Shown one piece after another: positions 8,931 to 17,109 of a stretch of 64,000 nt of DNA. Each line of letters begins with the position of its first letter. Positions within the stretch are counted from its first letter, which is position 1. The notes under the pieces are model-generated. The model did not search any database. It worked only from the letters and a program-made list of their open reading frames with translations, and was not told the origin of the DNA. A program made the position numbers and the translations under genes. The stretch lies in the NCBI GenBank assembly GCA_965220345.1, contig OZ244822.1, positions 2,754,186-2,818,185 of the forward strand, given 5' to 3'. The stretch comes from Aldehydirespirator sp965220345. Lineage in GTDB: Bacteria; Actinomycetota; Acidimicrobiia; Acidimicrobiales; Aldehydirespiratoraceae.

Positions 8931-9241
8931 CATTCGAAGATACTGTTTATGTGTCAGATAGTTATGTATATAAATGAAACATACCGAAAAAACTTTTTAA
9001 ACTTTAAGATACCTAGGATTGGTGTGATCAGTAGTGCTTGCAGGCGTTTCGGCAAGCAGCTAAGCGGCGATTTCAAAGTGCGGCTTTGAAATCGCCGCTC
9101 TAGAGCCCTCAAGCCTCGGTTACCGCATGTGTGCCAGTTCGCTGCGACCGACCCTCGCGAATTTCTGGCACAGTTTCGTGACGGCACAGTCGGTTTGAAC
9201 GCCGCAACCGTGCTTGGGGCGAACTCGGATAGCTTCAAGGT
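8931..9241. other. Intergenic region with perfect inverted repeat
   Basis: This space of about 310 bp lies between the Mrr-like gene and the Cys-rich protein. The first part (8940-9010) is AT-rich. The middle holds the 15-bp perfect inverted repeat listed separately. A 70-codon frame at 9129-9341 overlaps the next gene in another frame, and I do not count it as a gene. Confidence 0.45.
9064..9098. repeat. Perfect 15-bp inverted repeat (hairpin)
   Basis: The arm GCGGCGATTTCAAAG (9064-9078) and its exact complement (9084-9098) are separated by TGCGG. As RNA this makes a stable 15-bp hairpin. No T-run follows. It may be an intrinsic terminator of the high-GC type for the restriction cluster, or a transcribed regulatory hairpin. 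Confidence 0.7.
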
Positions 9242-9760
9242 ATGCCAAACGGTGGTTCAGACTGTTGTGGAACATGCTGGTTCAACAGGCGCAACAAAGG
9301 AGTTGCTGGCTATCCAGGCGCATTTGAAGACAACCCGGTAGCCCCTTACTGTGAAATCCGAGACGAACCGATCCCAAACCCGTTCTACACCTACTGTGCC
9401 AATCATCCCAAGCGGAGACCCAATCGAGACCAGATTCCTTTAGGCCCTATATACGTTGCCAGCGAGCACAACGAGATGGTCAGGGTGATAGCAAAGCCCT
9501 CTCCTGATACAGAGGAGATCCGACAGCACCTGCTTGACCGGCTGGCAGTTTTTGAAATGGTTGCTGCAACCGACAGCGCACCAGAATTTCAGCAGACGAC
9601 CTTTGCTTTCATTGCGGAGGCGCGCATAGTCATCTGGCAACTAGGAGAGTTCCGAGAGACGCGAGCCGCAGAATCGCTTCAGCGACTGACTGACACACTG
9701 CCGGAAGGCCTGGCATCGGCCACAGAGGAAGCATTAACAAAAATACGCAACGGCGACTAG
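9242..9760 (+). CDS. Conserved Cys-rich hypothetical protein
   Basis: This 172-residue protein begins MPNGGSDCCGTCWFN and continues with YCEIRDEPIPNPFYTYC. That gives a Cys-rich N-terminal half (about residues 8-55) likely to bind a metal. I recognise the start as that of a widespread uncharacterised bacterial family. The C-terminal part from about 85 (EEIRQHLLDRLAVFEMV) is helical and may be a lineage-specific extension. The ATG at 9242 is chosen because the conserved motif starts there. It is not obviously part of the restriction cluster. No function is assigned. Confidence 0.6.
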   Translation: MPNGGSDCCGTCWFNRRNKGVAGYPGAFEDNPVAPYCEIRDEPIPNPFYTYCANHPKRRPNRDQIPLGPIYVASEHNEMVRVIAKPSPDTEEIRQHLLDRLAVFEMVAATDSAPEFQQTTFAFIAEARIVIWQLGEFRETRAAESLQRLTDTLPEGLASATEEALTKIRNGD

Positions 9761-9914
9761 TCAGTTTCTTGCGCGCCTCGGTTCGTGATTACCATAACTG
9801 ATGGATAGGCGTGAGGTAGCAGCCGTTGTGTGGCGAGCGTTTTCTTGATGATCTTGGTTGCGAGTCTGAGGGGACCCGTTTGTGCGGACGGGCTGCGGAT
9901 CATGTCAGATGATG

Positions 9915-9999
9915 TGTCGGAGGGGGGACTTGAACCCCCACGCCCATACTGGGCACTAGCCCCTCAAGCTAGCGCGTCTGCCAATTCCGCCACTCCGAC
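9915..9999 (-). tRNA. tRNA-Leu (anticodon GAG)
   Basis: Read on the minus strand, an 85-nt class II tRNA is seen. The acceptor GTCGGAG pairs with CTCCGAC and discriminator A. The D-arm holds GGCGGAATTGGCAGACGC. The anticodon stem CTAGC/GCTAG encloses loop TTGAGGG (anticodon GAG). A long variable arm (GCCCAGTATGGGC) and T-arm GGGGGTTCAAGTCCCCC follow. Discriminator A and the long variable arm fit leucine. CCA is not encoded. The tRNA reads CUC and CUU codons. Confidence 0.95.
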
Positions 10000-10030
10000 T
10001 AGAGCCGTGTGATGCTACCTGACTTCAAGG

Positions 10031-10726
10031 TCAGACACAGCAGGTATCGGCAAGAGACTCAGCTCGCCAAGTATTAACTGACTCAACGCCAGCTATCCCA
10101 GCGATGAACAAGCCCGCCAACGGATCAGCCCACCACCATCCCAAAGCCGCGTTGGCTGACAAGCCCAGCAGAAGTGCCGCCGACATCAACGCACACACGT
10201 AAGTCTGCTTCGCTTCGGCTTCCGCAGCGCGAGATCCCAGCAGCGGTGCCAATCGACGTTTAGCTCGAGCGAGCATCGGCATCACTATCAGCGAAACCGT
10301 TGCCATCACAATCCCGAGCAACGACTCATCAGGTTGTTCAGTTGTCAAAAGAGCACGCAACGACTCCACGCTCACATAACCCGCCAAAGCTGCGAAGCTC
10401 ACGGCGATTAGGCGCTGTGCCCTCTTGTCGGCCTCTTGTTTGCAGCCGCTGCGACGCTCTTGGGACAGCCGCCATGCCAGCACCAGCGCCGCCGACACTT
10501 CAATAACAGAGTCCAAGCCGAAGCCGATCAAGCTGACCGAAGCGGCGAGCACGCCTGCGGCTACAGCGATCACACCCTCAACTGTGTTCCAACTAATGGT
10601 GGCACCCAATAACCACCTTTGACGGGTCACCGCCTTGGCGCGTGTCACGGACTGCATCGCTATCCAGTATAGCTGCCAGTGATTTAAACACCCTGATTGA
10701 CTTCTGAGCATCGGCTCAATACTCAT
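10031..10726 (-). CDS. CDF-type cation transporter transmembrane protein, no C-terminal domain
   Basis: This protein of up to 231 residues has about five or six transmembrane helices and resembles the membrane domain of cation diffusion facilitators. The helix WNTVEGVIAVAAGVLA is followed by GFGLDSVIEV, which carries the metal-site Asp/Glu. Later comes WWWADPLAGLF, the second metal-site helix with the usual ADP. The cytoplasmic C-terminal domain of classic CDF exporters is missing, as in a known short subgroup. The true start may be internal (MQSVTRAKAV, 10657), because the first ~24 residues look unlike the family. It is transcribed away from the DUF3467 gene. The metal cannot be predicted. 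Confidence 0.7.
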   Translation of the reverse strand: MSIEPMLRSQSGCLNHWQLYWIAMQSVTRAKAVTRQRWLLGATISWNTVEGVIAVAAGVLAASVSLIGFGLDSVIEVSAALVLAWRLSQERRSGCKQEADKRAQRLIAVSFAALAGYVSVESLRALLTTEQPDESLLGIVMATVSLIVMPMLARAKRRLAPLLGSRAAEAEAKQTYVCALMSAALLLGLSANAALGWWWADPLAGLFIAGIAGVESVNTWRAESLADTCCV

Positions 10727-10764
10727 TCACTAACACATGATGCACAACAAGTTATACAGCGGAG

Positions 10765-10794
10765 TTGCATTACAAGCTGTAGACAGTTTATAAT
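10765..10794 (+). promoter_or_regulatory. Promoter of the DUF3467 operon, apparently leaderless
   Basis: TTGCAT (10765-10770), an 18-bp spacer and a consensus TATAAT (10789-10794) lie just upstream of the DUF3467 gene. The in-frame ATG at 10802 follows the -10 box by 7 bp. The transcript would start at or next to the start codon, giving a leaderless mRNA. The more upstream ATG at 10793 overlaps the -10 box and is rejected as a start. Confidence 0.6.
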
Positions 10795-10801
10795 GCATGA
10801 C

Positions 10802-11098
10802 ATGGCATCAGAAGATGCGGTGATGAACGTTACCTTCAACGAGTCGGTCCCTGTTGGCGGCACCTACGCCAACGGCGCGCTCGTGTGGAACACTCCCCAT
10901 GAGTTCACGATCGACTTCACCTCGCACCGCTCCCCAACCCACGACGAGGAAGCCCAAGACGTGCTTGTGGTAGCCCGACTGAAAATCCCGACCAGCGCCA
11001 TGTTCCGAATCGTGCAGGCCATGTCAGCCAACATCGACCGCTACGAACGCCAATACGGGCGCATCACTCCCATAGCACCTAAGGAGGAGTCTCCATGA
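10802..11098 (+). CDS. DUF3467 domain protein
   Basis: This 98-residue protein fits DUF3467 by length and by the pattern YANGALVWNTPHEFTIDF, then VVARLKIPTSAMFRIVQAM and a C-terminal helix with NIDRYERQYG. The molecular function of the family is not known. The start at 10802 is set by the TATAAT box 7 bp before it. The stop overlaps the start of a 55-residue gene (ATGA), so the two are translationally coupled and may encode partner proteins. An AGGAGG-like stretch (AAGGAGGAG) near 11080-11090 serves the downstream start. Confidence 0.7.
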   Translation: MASEDAVMNVTFNESVPVGGTYANGALVWNTPHEFTIDFTSHRSPTHDEEAQDVLVVARLKIPTSAMFRIVQAMSANIDRYERQYGRITPIAPKEESP

Positions 11099-11262
11099 AC
11101 AACAACGGCAAGGGCCGGTCCCGCACGGAGCGCTTCGACTTCATTATCAAAGCCGAAGACGATCACGTCTCGATCTCCCGACCAGTCAACTGCGAAGATG
11201 TCGACCGAGTCCGACGACAGCTAGCAGAATGGGCATCACGGCATCCCACCCAAGCTGTGTAG
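11095..11262 (+). CDS. Small conserved-looking protein coupled to DUF3467 gene
   Basis: This is a 55-residue frame beginning MNNNGKGRSRTERFDFIIKA and ending in WASRHPTQAV. It overlaps the DUF3467 stop by 4 bp and has a good ribosome site (AAGGAGGAG) upstream. The protein is charged: a probable beta strand (FDFIIKAEDDHVSISRP) is followed by an Arg-rich helix (CEDVDRVRRQLAEW). I do not recognise a family. The coupling and codon use suggest a real gene acting with the DUF3467 protein. Confidence 0.55.
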   Translation: MNNNGKGRSRTERFDFIIKAEDDHVSISRPVNCEDVDRVRRQLAEWASRHPTQAV

Positions 11263-11368
11263 CTCTCTGCCTCCTCCGCCGTCGCCGCTGGTCGCATGAA
11301 TTCGGGAATGCGCTGAACATCAATCGATCTAACCTGTGTAGCAGCGGCTGATCCAACGCTCACGCTGA

Positions 11369-11374
11369 TAACCT
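11369..11374 (+). promoter_or_regulatory. Possible -10 box of a leaderless secG transcript
   Basis: TAACCT matches the TANNNT -10 pattern and ends 7 bp before the secG ATG at 11382. No ribosome site is seen between. This spacing is typical of leaderless actinobacterial genes. No clear -35 is visible. Confidence 0.35.
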
Positions 11375-11381
11375 AAGTCAC

Positions 11382-11606
11382 ATGGTTTGGTTCGTCGCTC
11401 CACTGCACATCTTGTCAGCTCTGCTGCTGGTGTTCTTGGTGCTGCTACACAGCGGCAAAGGCGGAGGTCTCTCCGACATGTTCGGTGGTGGCTTGGGCGC
11501 ACAAGCAGCAGGCTCCACAGTGGTTGAACGCAACCTTGATCGCATCACTGTGGTAGCAGCACTAATCTTCGCTTTCGCGTCCACAGCTTTTGCTCTAGTC
11601 GCCTAA
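11382..11606 (+). CDS. secG: Preprotein translocase subunit SecG
   Basis: This 74-residue protein has two transmembrane helices (about 5-22 and 55-72). A Gly-rich cytoplasmic loop between them carries HSGKGGGLSDMFGGG, the SecG signature. SecG stimulates protein export through SecYE in the inner membrane. It is convergent with tpiA. In many actinobacteria secG follows tpiA on the same strand, so its opposite orientation here points to a local inversion. Confidence 0.93.
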   Translation: MVWFVAPLHILSALLLVFLVLLHSGKGGGLSDMFGGGLGAQAAGSTVVERNLDRITVVAALIFAFASTAFALVA

Positions 11607-11608
11607 GC

Positions 11609-11630
11609 CCGGCTGAGACCGCTCAGCTGG
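11609..11630. terminator. Hairpin between convergent secG and tpiA
   Basis: CCGGCTGAG (11609-11617) pairs with CTCAGCTGG (11622-11630) around loop ACCG, with one G-T pair. It starts 3 bp after the secG stop and lies before the tpiA stop on the other strand, so it can act for both genes. No T-run is present, as often in high-GC genomes. Confidence 0.55.
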
Positions 11631-11653
11631 CTGCGCGGTTCAACTTGCGCGGT

Positions 11654-12436
11654 TCAGGCTGCGTAAAGGCGATGATTGATGATCCGTGCGAACTCTGTGG
11701 GGTCAAGGCTGGCACCCCCTACAAGCGCGCCGTCAATATCGGGTTGCTCCATCAAATCAGCAGCATTGAAAGGCTTCACAGAACCCCCGTAAAGCACCCG
11801 CACGACTGAGGCAGTTTCACTCCCCCAACCCTCATTGATCCGTGAACGCACATGAGCGCACATGTCTTGAGCATCGCCTGGTGTGGCAGTCTCGCCAGTG
11901 CCGATAGCCCACACAGGTTCATAAGCCACCACTAAGCCACCGACGGCCGCTTTTTTGAAACTGGCAAGGCTGCCTTCAAGCTGCTGTGACACCACCTTAT
12001 GGGCTTCGCCAGCGCGGCGCTGCTCAAGAGTCTCACCGACGCACACGATTGGTGTCATAGCGTGACGCAGCACGGCTTGGGTCTTGGCGTTGACAATCTC
12101 GTTGCTTTCCCCGAAAAGGCCGCGACGTTCGCTGTGACCAACAATCACATATGTCACGTCCAGTTTCGCTAGCATCGCCGCCGATACTTCACCCGTGAAA
12201 GCCCCAGAGTCGGCGCTGTGGCAATCTTGAGCGCCAAGCGCAATGGGAATGCTGTCAGCTTGCAGCACTGTCTGCACAGAACGCAGATCGGTGAACGGCG
12301 GATGCACGCACACCTCAACATGTTGATAGTCCTCAGCAGTCAAAGCGTAAGCAAGTTTCTGGATGGTCTGGATCGCCTCAAAATGGTTGTGGTTCATTTT
12401 CCAGTTGCCGCAGATCAGCGGATTGCGCCGACCCAT
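11654..12436 (-). CDS. tpiA: Triosephosphate isomerase
   Basis: This enzyme interconverts dihydroxyacetone phosphate and glyceraldehyde 3-phosphate. The 260-residue form shows GNWKMN with catalytic Lys13, VGHSERR with the catalytic His, AYEPVWAIGTG with the catalytic Glu, and the phosphate-binding GGSVK. I chose the ATG at 12436 because the protein then begins MGRRNPLICGNWKMN, the normal family start. A longer in-frame start at 12520 overlaps the end of pgk and adds 28 Ser/Ala/Lys-rich residues. That longer start is possible and would fit translational coupling. It is the last gene of the rapZ-gap-pgk-tpiA unit. Confidence 0.93.
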   Translation of the reverse strand: MGRRNPLICGNWKMNHNHFEAIQTIQKLAYALTAEDYQHVEVCVHPPFTDLRSVQTVLQADSIPIALGAQDCHSADSGAFTGEVSAAMLAKLDVTYVIVGHSERRGLFGESNEIVNAKTQAVLRHAMTPIVCVGETLEQRRAGEAHKVVSQQLEGSLASFKKAAVGGLVVAYEPVWAIGTGETATPGDAQDMCAHVRSRINEGWGSETASVVRVLYGGSVKPFNAADLMEQPDIDGALVGGASLDPTEFARIINHRLYAA

Positions 12437-12509
12437 TGAACTCTGTGCTCCCGCTGCTGCTTCGGCTGAGGTTGCAGTTGAGGCCGAGGCTTGGCCCGAA
12501 TTTTTGCGC

Positions 12510-13751
12510 TTACTCGGCATTTTTGCTGCTTTCTTCGAGAGGATGCGGCCAGTCCGCTTGGTCTCTGAGTGCGGCAAGTCCAGGCAGGTCACCTTTTTCG
12601 ATTAATTCCAGAGCCGCGCCACCACCGGTGGATACGTGATCGATGTCTCGGTCAACCCCGAAATGACGAGCCGCTGCGGCACTGTCGCCTCCGCCCACCA
12701 CCGTGAACGCTCGGGTCTCAGCTACAGCAGCCGCCACAGACCCAGTGCCGCCAGCGAAACGGGGATCTTCAAACACTCCCATCGGGCCATTCCACAGCAC
12801 CGTGCCCGCCTCATGTATCACATCACCAAAAGCCGCGGCGCTGCCCGGCCCGATGTCGGTGCCGATCCACCCGTCGGGCACATCAGCACCGATCTGACGA
12901 ACCTCGCCTCCGGCATCGGGGTCACCTAACACTCCCCCAGGGCCTAAAGCGGTCAGATCATCAGGCAAATGAATCACAGCACCACTGTTCAAAAGCCGCT
13001 CACAATGCTGCACCATTGAGTCCTCGCACAGCGAAGCTCCTACACGATGCCCTCTGGCTTTGAGGAAAGTGAAACACATCGCTCCGCCGATCACTAAAGC
13101 ATCCACCATCTCCAGCAGAGCATCAATCACTCCGAGCTTGTCAGAAACTTTGGCACCGCCGAGAATCGCCACGAAAGGCCGACGCGGTGCATCCCGTAAA
13201 CCGTTGAGAACTTCCACCTCGCGAGCTAGCAGGCGACCCGCAGCTGACGGCAACCACCGGGGAGGCCCCACAATCGAAGCATGAGCACGATGCGATGCAC
13301 CGAAAGCGTCGTTCACGTAGAAATCGTGACCGCGAATTAGTTCCTCAGTGAAAACCGAGTCATTCGCGGTCTCGCCTGGGTTGAACCGCAGATTCTCTAA
13401 AAGTTCCACACCGGGAGCCAGTTCTGTTAGGCGCTGGCGCACCGGCACCACCGACCAACGCTGATCATCTGCTCCTTTGGGACGACCCAGATGGGTACAG
13501 GCGGTTACTTTGGCACCCTGCTGTTGCAACCATCGCAATGTGGGCAGCGCAGCCCGGATACGCAGATCATCGGCTACCTCTGCGCTACTAGTGCTGTTGT
13601 TGTTGTTCTTGTTGCTGCTGTCGTCGCAACTGCTGCTGTTGTGGCGGAGGGGAACATTGAAATCGACACGCACCAGCACAGACCGACCCTCAAGCAAGCC
13701 GAGGTCTTCAAGGCGCGGCAAGCTGTCAAGCGAAGGCTGCTGGAGCGTCAC
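12510..13751 (-). CDS. pgk: Phosphoglycerate kinase with low-complexity insertion
   Basis: This 413-residue enzyme makes ATP and 3-phosphoglycerate in glycolysis. It shows RVDFNVP (about 28-34), DDLRIRAALPTL, HLGRPKG, GGAKVSDK and the C-terminal GGGDSAAA. Between RVDFNVPL and DDLRIRAA, at residues 36-58, sits a stretch rich in Ser and Asn. A typical Pgk has only a few residues there. It is encoded by imperfect trinucleotide repeats at about 13578-13646. The insertion lies near the substrate cleft on a loop, so the enzyme is probably still active. The start is GTG at 13751, 47 bp after the gap stop. Confidence 0.94.
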   Translation of the reverse strand: MTLQQPSLDSLPRLEDLGLLEGRSVLVRVDFNVPLRHNSSSCDDSSNKNNNNSTSSAEVADDLRIRAALPTLRWLQQQGAKVTACTHLGRPKGADDQRWSVVPVRQRLTELAPGVELLENLRFNPGETANDSVFTEELIRGHDFYVNDAFGASHRAHASIVGPPRWLPSAAGRLLAREVEVLNGLRDAPRRPFVAILGGAKVSDKLGVIDALLEMVDALVIGGAMCFTFLKARGHRVGASLCEDSMVQHCERLLNSGAVIHLPDDLTALGPGGVLGDPDAGGEVRQIGADVPDGWIGTDIGPGSAAAFGDVIHEAGTVLWNGPMGVFEDPRFAGGTGSVAAAVAETRAFTVVGGGDSAAAARHFGVDRDIDHVSTGGGAALELIEKGDLPGLAALRDQADWPHPLEESSKNAE

Positions 13752-13798
13752 AACGCGGAAATCACGAGCTTTGACTGTTCAGCGAGAGGGTCACTGGG

Positions 13799-14809
13799 TT
13801 ACTGGTTGGCCGCGCCGACAATAAGAGCCATATCCACCAAGCGGTTGGAGTAGCCCCATTCGTTGTCGTACCAGCCGTTGACTTTCACCAGATCACCCAT
13901 CGCCATGGTCAAACCCGAGTCGAAGATGCATGATGCCGCAGAGCCGACAATGTCAGATGACACCAGCGGCGCGGCGCTGTAGTCAAGCACCCCCGCCAGT
14001 GGTCCGGCAGCAGCGGCAGCAGCGAAAGCCTCGTTGACCTCCTCAACGCTCGGCTCAGAGGCAAGCTTGGCTGTGAAGTCGGTGATCGAACCGTCGGGGA
14101 CAGGCACCCGCAGAGCGATACCGTCAAGCAGACCTTGCATGGACTGCAACACCAAGCCGGTGGCTCGAGCCGCGCCGGTGGAGGTGGGCACAATGTTGAT
14201 AGCAGCACCACGAGCCCGACGCAGGTCAGAGTGCGGGCCGTCCACCAGCGCCTGATCTCCGGTGTAGGCGTGAACTGTGGTCATCAGTCCTCGCTGCACT
14301 CCGAAAGCGTCGTCAAGCACTTTCACTAGAGGCACGAAACAGTTGGTGGTGCATGAAGCGTTGGACACAACAACATGCGTCGCCGGATCGAAGTCTGATT
14401 CGTTGACACCGACCACGAAAGTAGCGTCGGCACCTGAGCACGGAGCCGATACCAGCACGCGAGGCGCTCCGCCTTGAAGATGTCGAGCCGCCGCATCGCG
14501 TTTTGTGAAGATGCCGGTGGATTCCACCACCACATCAACTCCCAGATCATCCCACGGCAAGTCTTCGGGGTTACGCACCGAAAGCACTCTTATCAAGTCG
14601 TCACCGATGCGCAACTTGTCGTCTTGGACTTTCACTTCTGCATCAAGACGGCCATGCACCGAGTCATGCCCCAGAAGATGCGCCATGGTGTTGACAGCCC
14701 CAAGGTCATTTACCGCCACCACGTCAAGGTCGGCTTGTCGTCCACGCGCCGCTCGATAAAAGTTGCGTCCGATGCGACCGAAGCCGTTTATTCCCACACG
14801 AATGCTCAT
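13799..14809 (-). CDS. gap: Glyceraldehyde-3-phosphate dehydrogenase, type I
   Basis: This 336-residue enzyme is of the usual length. It has the NAD-binding start MSIRVGINGFGRIGRN, the active-site SNASCTTN with the catalytic Cys, the catalytic His downstream, and the C-terminal WYDNEWGYSNRLVDM. It oxidises glyceraldehyde 3-phosphate to 1,3-bisphosphoglycerate, the substrate of Pgk encoded next. It begins only 21 bp after the rapZ stop. yvcK and whiA, which usually lie between rapZ and gap in actinobacteria, are not there. Confidence 0.96.
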   Translation of the reverse strand: MSIRVGINGFGRIGRNFYRAARGRQADLDVVAVNDLGAVNTMAHLLGHDSVHGRLDAEVKVQDDKLRIGDDLIRVLSVRNPEDLPWDDLGVDVVVESTGIFTKRDAAARHLQGGAPRVLVSAPCSGADATFVVGVNESDFDPATHVVVSNASCTTNCFVPLVKVLDDAFGVQRGLMTTVHAYTGDQALVDGPHSDLRRARGAAINIVPTSTGAARATGLVLQSMQGLLDGIALRVPVPDGSITDFTAKLASEPSVEEVNEAFAAAAAAGPLAGVLDYSAAPLVSSDIVGSAASCIFDSGLTMAMGDLVKVNGWYDNEWGYSNRLVDMALIVGAANQ

Positions 14810-14830
14810 AGCTTTGCAGGCTAACGGCTG

Positions 14831-15718
14831 CTAGCGAGCTGAGGTTTCGTGTTTTTGAATGTCACGGTGAACCACCGCCGGTTCATGACCCTCCGCGGCC
14901 AGAACCTCGGCCACATGTTGAGTGACAGCCACCGAGCGGTGCCTGCCGCCAGTGCAACCGAACGCTACCGTCAGATACGCCTTGCCTTCAGCCACATACT
15001 GCGGCACTAACAGCTCTAGCAGCGACTCAAGACGCGCCAAGAACTCTCCCGTCACCGGCTGTCGCATCACAAAATCGGCCACGGCTGCGTCTAGGCCGCT
15101 TAAGGGTTGCAGTTCATCGATGTAATGCGGGTTCGGCAAGAACCGGCAATCAATAACTATGTCCACGTCTAGAGGGATCCCGTGGGTGTAACCGAACGAC
15201 AGGACAGTTATACGCATCGACTGGGCTTCTCCTGTGCCAAACAGTTCAGCCATACGGTCACGCAGTTGATGAATATTTAGTTCGCTTGTGTCAACGACCA
15301 CGTCAGCACCAGCACGCACTGGTGCCAACGCTGCCCGCTCGGCTTCAATAGCTTCAGCCAGCGTTGCAGGCTCCTCAGCATCGGCTTCAGCGAAGGGGTG
15401 TCGTCGGCGGGTGGACTCGTAACGACGCACCAAAACATCAGTGGCGGCATCCAAGAACAGGATCCGCAGACCTTTGAAGCTCTGGCGCAGACCGTCGGTC
15501 ATCGCCACGATCTCGTCGTGGTAGCGACCAGTGCCCACCACTAGTGCTAGTCGGTCGATGCCTGCACCAGGCGCTCCTGCTAGGTCTGCGACCTTGCCGA
15601 TCAGCGACGGGGGCAGGTTGTCCATCACGAACCAGCCGAGATCTTCAAGATTATTGGCAGCGTGGCTGCGCCCCGCTCCCGACATTCCCGATATGACCAC
15701 AAAAGCGCTCACTTGCAT
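14831..15718 (-). CDS. rapZ: RapZ/YvcJ family nucleotide-binding protein
   Basis: From ATG 15718 the protein has 295 residues. A P-loop GMSGAGRS lies near residue 10, followed by NNLEDLGWFVMDNLPP. Then come LFLDAATDVLVRRYESTRRRHP, SFGYTHGIPLDVDIVIDCRFLPNPHY, and the C-terminal FGCTGGRHRSVA. This is the UPF0042/RapZ signature throughout. Family members bind nucleotides. E. coli RapZ controls glucosamine-6-phosphate synthase mRNA, and the actinobacterial role is less clear. An upstream start at 15760 adds 14 residues before the usual start and is less likely. It is the first gene of the glycolytic unit. Confidence 0.92.
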   Translation of the reverse strand: MQVSAFVVISGMSGAGRSHAANNLEDLGWFVMDNLPPSLIGKVADLAGAPGAGIDRLALVVGTGRYHDEIVAMTDGLRQSFKGLRILFLDAATDVLVRRYESTRRRHPFAEADAEEPATLAEAIEAERAALAPVRAGADVVVDTSELNIHQLRDRMAELFGTGEAQSMRITVLSFGYTHGIPLDVDIVIDCRFLPNPHYIDELQPLSGLDAAVADFVMRQPVTGEFLARLESLLELLVPQYVAEGKAYLTVAFGCTGGRHRSVAVTQHVAEVLAAEGHEPAVVHRDIQKHETSAR

Positions 15719-15823
15719 GTCATGGTAATGGAACCGAGCAAGCAACTGGAGTAGCCCCAAACCCCGACCAGTACCCGATACCGCAGGGGCTCGCCATCAA
15801 GTCAGCAGAGACTCAACATCAAA

Positions 15824-17002
15824 TCAGATGACCGCTGTCTCCACGAAGGGCTCTCCGCGGGCTATCCGGTCATAGCCAAGCTCTGTGAGATCAAGAGAAC
15901 GGTATTCGCCGTAGCACAACAGTTCGGCGAGCCCGCGTCCCATCGCTGGCGATTGCTGCATGCCGTGACCAGAGAAACCGTTGACGAAAAAGAAGTTCGG
16001 CAGCTCAGGGTGAGGGCCGATAACAGCATTGTGATCGAAATAGTTGACGGCGTAATGCCCAGCCCAACGGCTAGTGACCTTGATGCGTTCAAAAGCTGGC
16101 ACTCGGTTCGCTAGAACCGGCCAAACCTTGTCTTCGAAAATGTCGTGATCCATCTCGAAGTCATCAAACGCCACCGCCGGATCATTGTCGGGGGTGCAGC
16201 CTGCCATGTAAGCCGCTCCATCGCTGCGCACATGCACTCCGCTGGGGTCGATAGTCAACGGCAGCCGCTTCTCCAGCGGTTCGGCAGCTTCAAAAATCCA
16301 GGTGAAACGCTTGCGAGGCTCAACCGGCAAATCTAGACCGGCCATGGCAGCAGTTTGGGCGGCTCTCGGACCGGTTGCGTTGACCAGCGACCCGCAGCCG
16401 ATGCGCTCACCTGACTTCAGTTCTATTGCCGTCACCCGATCTGCGATGCGTTCGATGCCGGTTATCTCGTCACTTCGATACTCCACGCCGTTGCGCCGTG
16501 CTGCTTTGCGCATGCCGTCGAACATCGTGCCCGAATCGAACCAGCCCTCGTCACGCAGGTTGTGGCTGCCACAAACAATGTCAGAAACGTTGTAGAACGG
16601 GTATACGGCTGCGATCTCCTCGGCGCTCATGATCACGGTGCCAGCCCCGAGTGATGCCTGGACTCGCTGATTGGCTAGCAGCAGTTCGGCTTTGGCTTCG
16701 TCGCCAGCCAGATACATGTAACCGAAATGATCGACCGGCACTTCGAGTGTGTCTGGGTCTTTCACCCAGTCAGCGAAGTCACGCACGAACTCGGCACCGA
16801 ATTGTGAGATACGGATGTTGACTTCGGTAGAGAACTGCTGACGCATACAGCTGTTGGTGTGTGTCGTGGAACTGTTGAGATACGACGAGTCGCGCTCCAC
16901 CACCAAAATTGATCCAGAGAAATCAGGGTTGCGCGACAAGAAAAACGCCACTGATGATCCCATGATCGCTCCGCCAGCGATCACCACGTCATAAAGCTTC
17001 AT
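15824..17002 (-). CDS. FAD-dependent amine/amino-acid oxidoreductase (DAO family)
   Basis: This 392-residue protein has an N-terminal FAD-binding motif (VVIAGGAIMGSSVAFFL) and the DAO-family layout of sarcosine oxidase, dimethylglycine dehydrogenase and related enzymes. The signs are VVERDSSYLNSSTTHTNSCMRQQFS near residue 40 and GFSGHGMQQSPAMGRGLAELL at the C-terminus. Such enzymes oxidise secondary or tertiary amines. It is downstream of the fused hydantoinase (about 107 bp) on the same strand. Hydantoinase and sarcosine-oxidase-type genes together fit breakdown of N-methylhydantoin or related compounds, but the carbamoylase is not in the window. ATG 17002 is preferred over 17017 because the Rossmann strand begins there. 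Confidence 0.8.
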   Translation of the reverse strand: MKLYDVVIAGGAIMGSSVAFFLSRNPDFSGSILVVERDSSYLNSSTTHTNSCMRQQFSTEVNIRISQFGAEFVRDFADWVKDPDTLEVPVDHFGYMYLAGDEAKAELLLANQRVQASLGAGTVIMSAEEIAAVYPFYNVSDIVCGSHNLRDEGWFDSGTMFDGMRKAARRNGVEYRSDEITGIERIADRVTAIELKSGERIGCGSLVNATGPRAAQTAAMAGLDLPVEPRKRFTWIFEAAEPLEKRLPLTIDPSGVHVRSDGAAYMAGCTPDNDPAVAFDDFEMDHDIFEDKVWPVLANRVPAFERIKVTSRWAGHYAVNYFDHNAVIGPHPELPNFFFVNGFSGHGMQQSPAMGRGLAELLCYGEYRSLDLTELGYDRIARGEPFVETAVI

Positions 17003-17109
17003 CGGTGCCTGCCGCACATCGTGTTCGTGGCTTGTGGTGCTGCTGGTAGCAATGTGTCGTCTATGCCTTAAGTCTATGTATATGGCTATTGCTATGTATA
17101 TGGCTATTG

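Noticed and set aside
9129..9341. 70-codon frame before the Cys-rich protein
   Set aside because: It overlaps the better-supported gene at 9242 in another frame and matches no family I know.
9915..9999. tRNA-Leu as an integration site for the restriction cluster
   Set aside because: No integrase gene and no second copy of the tRNA 3' end were seen in the window.
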